Assembly: GCF_036231965.1 (NCBI RefSeq)
Contig: NZ_CP109499.1
Span: forward strand, 5,642,001-5,706,000
Direction of reading: 5' to 3'
Source of the DNA: Streptomyces sp. NBC_01428
Lineage (GTDB): Bacteria > Actinomycetota > Actinomycetes > Streptomycetales > Streptomycetaceae
DNA length: 64,000 nucleotides
Position numbers and translations under genes: made by a program. A model generated the notes under the pieces. The model had not been told where the DNA came from and did not search any database. It was given only the letters and a program-made list of their open reading frames with translations. Shown in pieces: positions 58,644 through 64,000 of this stretch (position 1 is the stretch's first letter; each line of letters starts with the position of its first letter).

Positions 58644-58664
58644 CGGCAGCCCTTAAGGCTGCCG
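58644..58664. repeat. CTTAA-centred 21-bp palindrome, copy identical to 54465-54485
   Basis: Arms CGGCAGCC and GGCTGCCG around CTTAA, directly downstream of the integrase stop. An identical copy is at 54465-54485 and one with CTTGA is at 51271-51291. Confidence 0.9.
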
Positions 58665-58730
58665 CTCACCTCACCCAGGTACGACAAAGGGCCCCAGGGA
58701 AGCCCCCAGAGCCCTTGCCTACCGTCGTGG

Positions 58731-59825
58731 CTAGTACCTGTCTCCCAAGCCCTGTACGGCAGTCACAGCCCTACTCACGGCCATGTCTGCCCCGTACCTC
58801 CTGAGCATGGCTGGGGACTTCCATCCCCGGATAGCCATAATGTTCTCCCCGGACACTCCTGCCGTCTGCAAGTCATCGCACCACGTATGACAGAAGGAGT
58901 GCGGGGTTACTGCGGATGGTTCGTATCCCGCCTGTTCGGCCCTCTTCTTCACGATCCGATAGAGACCCATGTACTTCAGCTCTTGCCGTGACCGAGTGCC
59001 CAACCAAAGGTGGGGGTTCGTCTCGGAGAGGCTGTGCTCGGCCCTTGCCCTGAGGTACCGAGTAAGGGCCTTCACTGTCTTCGGCTGGAGGGGGATGGTT
59101 CGCCCGTCCTTGGTGTTCCTGTTTCCCTTCAAGGGGACAACCACCAAAGTGTGTCCAGTGAGGTCTAGGTCTTGAAGCCTCAGATTCAGCAACTCTTCAG
59201 CCCTGAGACCCTCTGTGAGAACCCTGATGATTGCGTGGTCCCTCACTGTCTCGAAGTCCCTTACCTTCGATGACCCGTTACCTGTAGCCCTGAGCACATC
59301 TTCGATGAACTCCGTGCTGAGGGTCTTTGGCTTACCGAGTGCGGGTGCTGCGTACTTGTGGAACTTCGGGTGACGGTAGGGAGTGGGGTGCTCGTACTCC
59401 TCTTCCAGGAACTTGAACAACGGGCGAAGGTTCCTCTGGAGGGTGTTGGTTCCCCCTGTGTATCCGCCCTTGCCGTCCTGGCTCTTGGGTACGTCGTGTT
59501 CCTGGTAGTACCAGCGGAAGAACTTGTTCAGGGTGCCCACGTCGAGAGTGGTGAAGTCACCCGAGAGTCCTGCCTCGGTCATCCAGTTGGACAGGGTCAC
59601 TCCAGCGAACCGGTAAGCGTTGATGCTCTTCCGCTGATAGGGCCTGCCGTACCGGTTGTTAGTGGTGCTGAGGTGGAGGTCGAATTCCTCCAGCATCGAT
59701 GTGCGTACCTCTGCCCCTGACAGCTTGCCGACTGCCCGGAGTGGGGTTGCTGCTTCCTGGTGTCGGCTGGCGTCGTAGCCAGCCGTCCTGGTGGCACTGC
59801 GGAGAGGGGTCTTCCTTGCCGACAC
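58731..59825 (-). CDS. int: Tyrosine recombinase (integrase), catalytic Arg II replaced by Cys
   Basis: 364 residues from GTG 59825 (AGGGAG five bases upstream); a longer reading would run into the tRNA. A core-binding SAM-like domain (about 40-150) is followed by the catalytic domain with Arg208 (EGLRAEEL), Lys233 (PLKGNRN), the box II motif and the nucleophile Tyr344 (AMLRRYGADM). Box II should read H-x-x-R; here it is HSFCHTW with Cys312 (codon TGT at 58892-58890, one transition away from the Arg codon CGT). The enzyme is probably inactive, which would lock the element in tRNA-Cys. Confidence 0.88.
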   Translation of the reverse strand: MSARKTPLRSATRTAGYDASRHQEAATPLRAVGKLSGAEVRTSMLEEFDLHLSTTNNRYGRPYQRKSINAYRFAGVTLSNWMTEAGLSGDFTTLDVGTLNKFFRWYYQEHDVPKSQDGKGGYTGGTNTLQRNLRPLFKFLEEEYEHPTPYRHPKFHKYAAPALGKPKTLSTEFIEDVLRATGNGSSKVRDFETVRDHAIIRVLTEGLRAEELLNLRLQDLDLTGHTLVVVPLKGNRNTKDGRTIPLQPKTVKALTRYLRARAEHSLSETNPHLWLGTRSRQELKYMGLYRIVKKRAEQAGYEPSAVTPHSFCHTWCDDLQTAGVSGENIMAIRGWKSPAMLRRYGADMAVSRAVTAVQGLGDRY

Positions 59826-59957
59826 GGGGTCTCCCTGGCACAGGGGCCTAGGCAAGTGCGAGGTAGCCAAGCGACTTGCCCAGACCGGTTCTGATGGGAG
59901 CACCACCAGGGAGAGAGCCAGTCTGACCAGAAGAGTTGCCTGGTCAGACCTACTAAG

Positions 59958-60001
59958 AGAGGCCGTGGCGGGAATCGAACCCGCGTAACTCGCTTTGCAG
60001 G
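59958..60001. repeat. attR: 44-bp attachment repeat inside tRNA-Cys
   Basis: Identical to 51110-51153. It restores the 3' half of the tRNA gene after integration, so the host tRNA stays functional. Confidence 0.93.
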
Positions 60002-60031
60002 CGAGTCCCTGAACCACTCGGGCACACGGCC
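59960..60031 (-). tRNA. tRNA-Cys (anticodon GCA)
   Basis: Acceptor stem GGCCGTG/CACGGCC, anticodon loop CTGCAAA with GCA at 34-36, T-loop GGTTCGATTCC, and discriminator U typical of tRNA-Cys; CCA is not encoded. 72 nt. It is the integration target of the element to its left. Confidence 0.95.
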
Positions 60032-60254
60032 GTTCTCAGGTGCGGCACGGCTCACTCGTTCCGAACCTGATGAGTCGACCGTAGGCGGGTGGGACGGGCG
60101 GCTCAAGGGGTCCGGCACCGCTGCAACGGGACTGCCACACGCCGTTCATGAACGGGAGGTGGCGGCGCGGGGCGTGGTCGTAGGACCAAAGGACCGGATG
60201 ATCACCGACTTCCGACAGGAGTCAGTGAGGGCTGCGCACCTTACGCTGACGGCC

Positions 60255-62089
60255 ATGGCAGCACTGGAGACCTCCGACGTCACGACCGTTCCCCCCGAAG
60301 TGGAGGGCGACGGTATCGCGCGCTGAGCATCGGGATCGTCTCCGTGGTGCTGGTCATCGCCTTCGAGGCGACCGCCGTGGGGACGGCGATGCCCGTCGCC
60401 GCCCGGGAACTCGACGGGGTGGCGCTGTACGCGTTCGCCTTCTCCGGCTACTTCACGACCAGCCTGTTCGGGATGGTGCTCGCCGGACAGTGGTCCGACC
60501 GGGACGGACCGCTGGCGTCCCTCACGGTCGGCATCGGCGCGTTCGCCGGGGGGCTGCTGCTGTCCGGGACGGCCGGGGGCATGTGGCTGTTCGTCCTCGG
60601 GCGTGCCGTCCAGGGGCTCGGCGGAGGGCTCGTCATCGTCGCGTTGTACGTCGTCGTCGGGCGGGCCTACCCGGAGCGGTTGCGGCCCGCGATCATGGCG
60701 GCGTTCGCGGCGGCCTGGGTGGTGCCGTCCGTCGTCGGCCCCCTCGCCGCCGGAGCGGTCACCGAACACCTCGGCTGGCGCTGGGTGTTCCTCGGTATCC
60801 CGGCCCTCGTCGGCATCCCCCTCGCCCTCGCCCTGCCCCAGATACGCCGGCGGGCCGGGGGGCCCGCGACGGACGGGGAACCCGCCGACACCCCTATCGC
60901 CGGCGGCACCGGCAGCGACGGGTTCGCCCGCACCGGCACCGGCAGCGACGGACTTGCTCGCACCGGCACCGGCAGCGACGGACTTGCCCGCTCCGGCACC
61001 GGCAGCGACGGACTTGCCCGCTCCGGCACCGGCAGCGACGGACTTGCTCGCGTCGGCACCGGCAGCGACGAGGTCGCCCGCCCCGGCACCGGCGGGTTCA
61101 CCGGCACCCACCCCTTCGGGCACGCCCCCGGCGACGCCTCCCCCGACCCCCTCACCTCCGACCCCCTCACCCCCGACCCCCTCGGTGCCGGCCCCCTCGA
61201 CCGCGCGCCTCTTGCCGTCGAGGCCCTCGCCGCCGAAACCCTCCCCCCGGAGCCCCTCCGTCGCGCTCCCCTCGACCGGCGGCGTATCCGGCTGGCGTTC
61301 GGGATCGCTTTCGGGGCCGGGCTGTTGCAGTACGCGGCCCAGGATCTGCGGCTCCTCTCGCTCCTGCCCGCGCTGGCCGGTGTCGCCCTGCTCGTCCCCG
61401 CCGTGCGCGGGCTGCTGCCGCACGGCACCTGGCGGGCGGCGCGCGGGCTGCCGTCCGTCGTGCTCCTGCGCGGCGTCGCGGCCGGGTCCTTCGTCGCCGC
61501 CGAGTCCTTCGTGCCGCTGATGCTCGTCACCCAGCGGGGACTCTCCCCGACGCTCGCCGGGCTGTCGCTCGCCGCGGGCGGTGCCACCTGGGCGCTGGGC
61601 TCCTGGCTGCAGGCGCGGCCCGGCGTGGAGCCGCACCGGGAGCGGCTGATGTTCCTCGGCATGCTGCTGGTCGCGGCGGCCGTCGCGACCGCGCCCAGCG
61701 TGCTCCTCCCGGCCGTGCCCGTGTGGACCGTCGCCGTCGCCTGGGCCTTCGGCTGCTTCGGGATGGGGCTCGTGGTCGCCTCCACCAGCGTGCTGCTGCT
61801 CCAGCTCTCGGCCCCGCACGAGGCCGGTACGAACTCGGCCGCCCTCCAGATCTCCGACGCCCTGTGCAACGTCCTGCTGCTCGCCTTCGGCGGAGCCGCC
61901 TTCGCGGCGCTGGGCGGCGGCGCGATGGCCCACGCGGCGACCGGCACGGCCTCCGGCGCCCACGGATCCCACCCGGCCGCCTTCGCGGCCGTGTTCCTTC
62001 CGATGGCCGCCGTGGCGCTGGTCGGGGCGTGGGTGACGACACGTGTCAGGGAGCGGCGACCCGCGGCCGGGATCGGCCAGAAAGGCTGA
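60255..62089 (+). pseudogene. MFS transporter with N-terminal frameshift
   Basis: An ATG at 60255 opens MAALETSDVTTVPPEVEGDG and then hits TGA, while the rest of an MFS protein (ALSIGIVSVVLVIAFEATAVGTAMPVAARELDG, in parts) runs in another frame to 62089. One missing G at about 60313 (GACGGTATC instead of GACGGGTATC) would join them. Starting at GTG 60344 would give 581 residues but cut into TM1. About 12-14 spans with motif A-like GQWSDRDG; the central loop carries a 10-residue GTGSDGLARS repeat. It may be a true frameshift, a sequence error or a gene using the later start. Confidence 0.7.
60905..61084 (+). repeat. 30-bp minisatellite, six units, in the MFS central loop
   Basis: Six adjacent 30-bp units beginning GGCACCGGCAGCGACG, coding for GTGSDGLAR-type decapeptides. 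Differences are confined to the last third of the unit. A DPL-rich stretch follows (61147-61200). Confidence 0.9.
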
Positions 62090-62348
62090 GGCCGCGGCCC
62101 ACGGGGGCTGCCGCGCGTCACGCGGCGGCGTCGACGGGCCGGGTGCGGGAGCGAGTGCGGACCGTCATGTGACGTCAGTCCCATCCACGGCGGACCCGGC
62201 GTCGTCCGCGCGGTGACACGCCGCGGGCGCCGGTAGGGTGGCCCGGTTGTCATACGTAGCCGAGCCGACCGCCCGTCTGCCGTCACCGCCACACCGACGC
62301 GCCGCGCGCGGACCCGGAAGCTCCCCATCGCCACCCAGACCGGAGACC

Positions 62349-64000
62349 GTGACTACCACCGCCGCCAGCGCCTCCTCGCACTCGCACCACCTCTCACCCG
62401 CCTTCCCCGGCCGCGCCCCCTGGGGCACCGCCAACAAGCTGCGCGCCTGGCAGCAGGGGGCGATGGAGCGGTACATCCAGGAGCAGCCGCGCGACTTCCT
62501 CGCCGTCGCCACCCCCGGCGCCGGCAAGACGACGTTCGCGCTGACGCTCGCGTCCTGGCTGCTGCACCACCACGTGGTCCAGCAGGTGACCGTGGTCGCG
62601 CCGACCGAGCACCTGAAGAAGCAGTGGGCCGAGGCGGCCGCGCGGATAGGGATCAAGCTGGATCCCGAGTACAGCGCCGGGCCGCTCAGCAAGGAGTACC
62701 ACGGCGTCGCGGTGACGTACGCGGGTGTCGGTGTGCGGCCGATGCTGCACCGCAACCGCTCCGAGCAGCGCAAGACGCTCGTCATCCTCGACGAGATCCA
62801 CCACGCCGGTGACAGCAAGTCCTGGGGCGAGGCCTGTCTGGAGGCGTTCGAGCCCGCCACCCGCCGGCTCGCGCTCACCGGTACGCCGTTCCGCTCCGAC
62901 ACCAACCCCATCCCCTTCGTCACCTACGAGGAGGGGAGGGACGGCATCCGCCGGTCCTCCGCCGACTACACGTACGGATACGGGTCCGCGCTCGGGGACG
63001 GGGTCGTGCGGCCCGTCATCTTCCTCTCCTACAGCGGCAACATGCGCTGGCGCACCAAGGCGGGCGACGAGATCGCCGCGCGCCTCGGCGAGCCGATGAC
63101 CAAGGACGCGATCAGCCAGGCCTGGCGCACCGCGCTCGACCCGCGCGGCGAGTGGATGCCGAGCGTGCTGCGCGCCGCCGACCAGCGGCTCACCGAGGTG
63201 CGCAAGGGCATCCCGGACGCCGGGGCCCTCGTCATCGCCACCGACCAGGACTCGGCCCGCGCCTACGCCAAGCTGATCCGGGAGATCACCGGCTCCAAGG
63301 CCACCGTCGTCCTGTCCGACGACACCGGCGCCTCGAAACGCATCGACGACTTCGCGGCGAGCGAGGACCGGTGGATGGTCGCCGTCCGCATGGTGTCCGA
63401 GGGCGTCGACGTGCCGCGCCTCGCCGTCGGCGTGTACGCGACCACCATCTCGACGCCGCTGTTCTTCGCGCAGGCCGTCGGCCGTTTCGTGCGGTCCCGG
63501 CGGCGCGGCGAGACCGCGTCCGTGTTCCTGCCGACCGTCCCCGACCTCCTCACCTTCGCCAACGAGATGGAGGTCGAGCGCGACCACGCCCTCGACAAGC
63601 CGAAGAAGGAGGGCGAGGAGGACCCGTACGCCGAGTCCGAGCAGGAGATGGAGGAGGCGAACAAGGAGCAGGACGAGGACACCGGCGAGCAGGAGCAGTT
63701 CTCCTTCGAGGCGCTGGAGTCCGAGGCCGTCTTCGACCGCGTCCTCTACGACGGCGCCGAGTTCGGCATGCAGGCCCACCCCGGCAGCGAGGAGGAGCAG
63801 GACTACCTCGGCATCCCCGGGCTCCTCGAACCCGACCAGGTGCAGTTGCTGCTCCAGAAGCGACAGGCCCGCCAGATCGCGCACAGCCGCAAGAAGCCGG
63901 ACGACGAGGCGGACCTCCTCGAACTGCCCGCCGAGCGGCGTCCGGTGGTCTCCCACAAGGAGATGCTGGAACTGCGCAAGCAGCTCAACACCATGGTCGG
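62349..64000 (+). CDS. DEAD/DEAH-box helicase, 3' end outside window
   Basis: GTG 62349 (GGAG upstream) opens a frame that stays open to the window edge, 550 codons. Motifs: Walker A ATPGAGKTTFAL, DEIHH (motif II), LTGTPF (motif III), SEGVDVPRL (motif V) and QAVGRFVR (motif VI). A Glu-rich insert (EEDPYAESEQEMEEANKEQDED) follows the helicase core. This is the superfamily 2 layout of actinobacterial XPB/RadD-like helicases acting on DNA or RNA; the exact role cannot be fixed without the C-terminus. Confidence 0.88.
   Translation, partial: MTTTAASASSHSHHLSPAFPGRAPWGTANKLRAWQQGAMERYIQEQPRDFLAVATPGAGKTTFALTLASWLLHHHVVQQVTVVAPTEHLKKQWAEAAARIGIKLDPEYSAGPLSKEYHGVAVTYAGVGVRPMLHRNRSEQRKTLVILDEIHHAGDSKSWGEACLEAFEPATRRLALTGTPFRSDTNPIPFVTYEEGRDGIRRSSADYTYGYGSALGDGVVRPVIFLSYSGNMRWRTKAGDEIAARLGEPMTKDAISQAWRTALDPRGEWMPSVLRAADQRLTEVRKGIPDAGALVIATDQDSARAYAKLIREITGSKATVVLSDDTGASKRIDDFAASEDRWMVAVRMVSEGVDVPRLAVGVYATTISTPLFFAQAVGRFVRSRRRGETASVFLPTVPDLLTFANEMEVERDHALDKPKKEGEEDPYAESEQEMEEANKEQDEDTGEQEQFSFEALESEAVFDRVLYDGAEFGMQAHPGSEEEQDYLGIPGLLEPDQVQLLLQKRQARQIAHSRKKPDDEADLLELPAERRPVVSHKEMLELRKQLNTMV

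Larger units (their letters stand above)
57904..58730. other. 827-bp regulatory gap with several repeat families
   Basis: No supported gene; I found no excisionase. Contents: GGTACCTC at 57983, 58006 and 58090; an inverted repeat CGGGAC-GTCAT-GTCCCG at 58040-58056 nested in GGCCA/TGGCC; two imperfect copies of about 74 bp at 58311-58383 and 58401-58474 plus a partial third; and the CTTAA-centred palindrome at 58644-58664 just after the integrase gene. The promoter of the minus-strand gene run must lie here. Confidence 0.6.
51110..60001. mobile_element. Integrated element in tRNA-Cys, about 8.85 kb, probably immobilised
   Basis: Identical 44-bp repeats at 51110-51153 and 59958-60001 bound a region with visibly lower GC, short genes and many intergenic hairpins. 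The integrase gene lies next to the intact tRNA-Cys, as in actinobacterial integrative elements. Inside are an XRE/DUF5919 regulator, a DUF2637-type protein, a winged-helix protein with a repeat array, zinc-binding proteins, a GIY-YIG-type protein and a Phd antitoxin. I see no FtsK/TraB-type transfer protein, portal, terminase or capsid gene. It could be a decayed AICE-type plasmid or a satellite dependent on a helper. The excised circle would be 8,848 bp. Confidence 0.88.

Overview
The window is chromosomal DNA of a Streptomyces (or very close relative). The evidence is the very high GC with strong third-position GC bias, frequent GTG starts and 4-bp start/stop overlaps, and a gene order that matches what I remember of the Streptomyces core: ftsE-ftsX, a C-terminal processing protease, smpB, ssrA, the mycelial aggregation (mat) locus, nnaR, an ECF sigma/anti-sigma pair (sigU/rsuA type), helD, malic enzyme, hup and murA. 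The species cannot be fixed from the sequence alone.

Layout. 1-3484: end of ftsE, ftsX, S41 protease, smpB and tmRNA. 3667-10111: a minus-strand sugar operon (binding lipoprotein, two permeases, GH31 alpha-xylosidase, LacI regulator) with two LacI-type operators in front. 10143-12628: divergent MFS exporter and LysR regulator. 12790-18400: matA-matB-acyltransferase, an exopolysaccharide synthesis locus. 18672-23494: a compact cassette of lipoprotein, secreted protein, small WXG100-like helical protein, larger WXG-type protein and membrane protein, resembling type VII secretion cargo. 23617-29090: membrane protein, NnaR-like regulator, DUF1772 protein, CGNR zinc finger protein, ECF sigma and its ZAS anti-sigma. 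29174-34195: HelD, a structured intergenic RNA candidate behind an ECF/SigR-like promoter, malic enzyme and HU. 34296-37597: murA, YqgE/AlgH protein, DUF3039 protein and a membrane protein. 37629-42562: a putative DasR-controlled aminosugar importer with a GH20 hexosaminidase. 42863-47860: a three-subunit xanthine-dehydrogenase-like operon whose large subunit lacks the catalytic glutamate. 48283-50982: SUKH-4, TraB-like and SMI1/KNR4 proteins.

51110-60001 is an integrated element of about 8.85 kb in the 3' end of tRNA-Cys, bounded by 44-bp direct repeats. It is visibly AT-richer than its flanks. It carries a tyrosine integrase, an XRE/DUF5919 regulator, a DUF2637-type membrane/HTH protein, a winged-helix protein next to an array of eight identical 15-bp repeats, small zinc-binding proteins, a GIY-YIG-type protein and an orphan Phd antitoxin, plus many TTAA-centred hairpins. 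It has no recognisable transfer, packaging or virion genes. The integrase has a cysteine where the second catalytic arginine belongs (CGT to TGT), so the element is probably locked in place.

60255-64000: an MFS transporter with a frameshift near its start and a 30-bp minisatellite in its central loop, and a DEAD/DEAH helicase that runs off the window. The most unusual material is the integrated element, the 31.7-31.85 kb RNA candidate, the type VII-like cassette and the altered xanthine dehydrogenase subunit.
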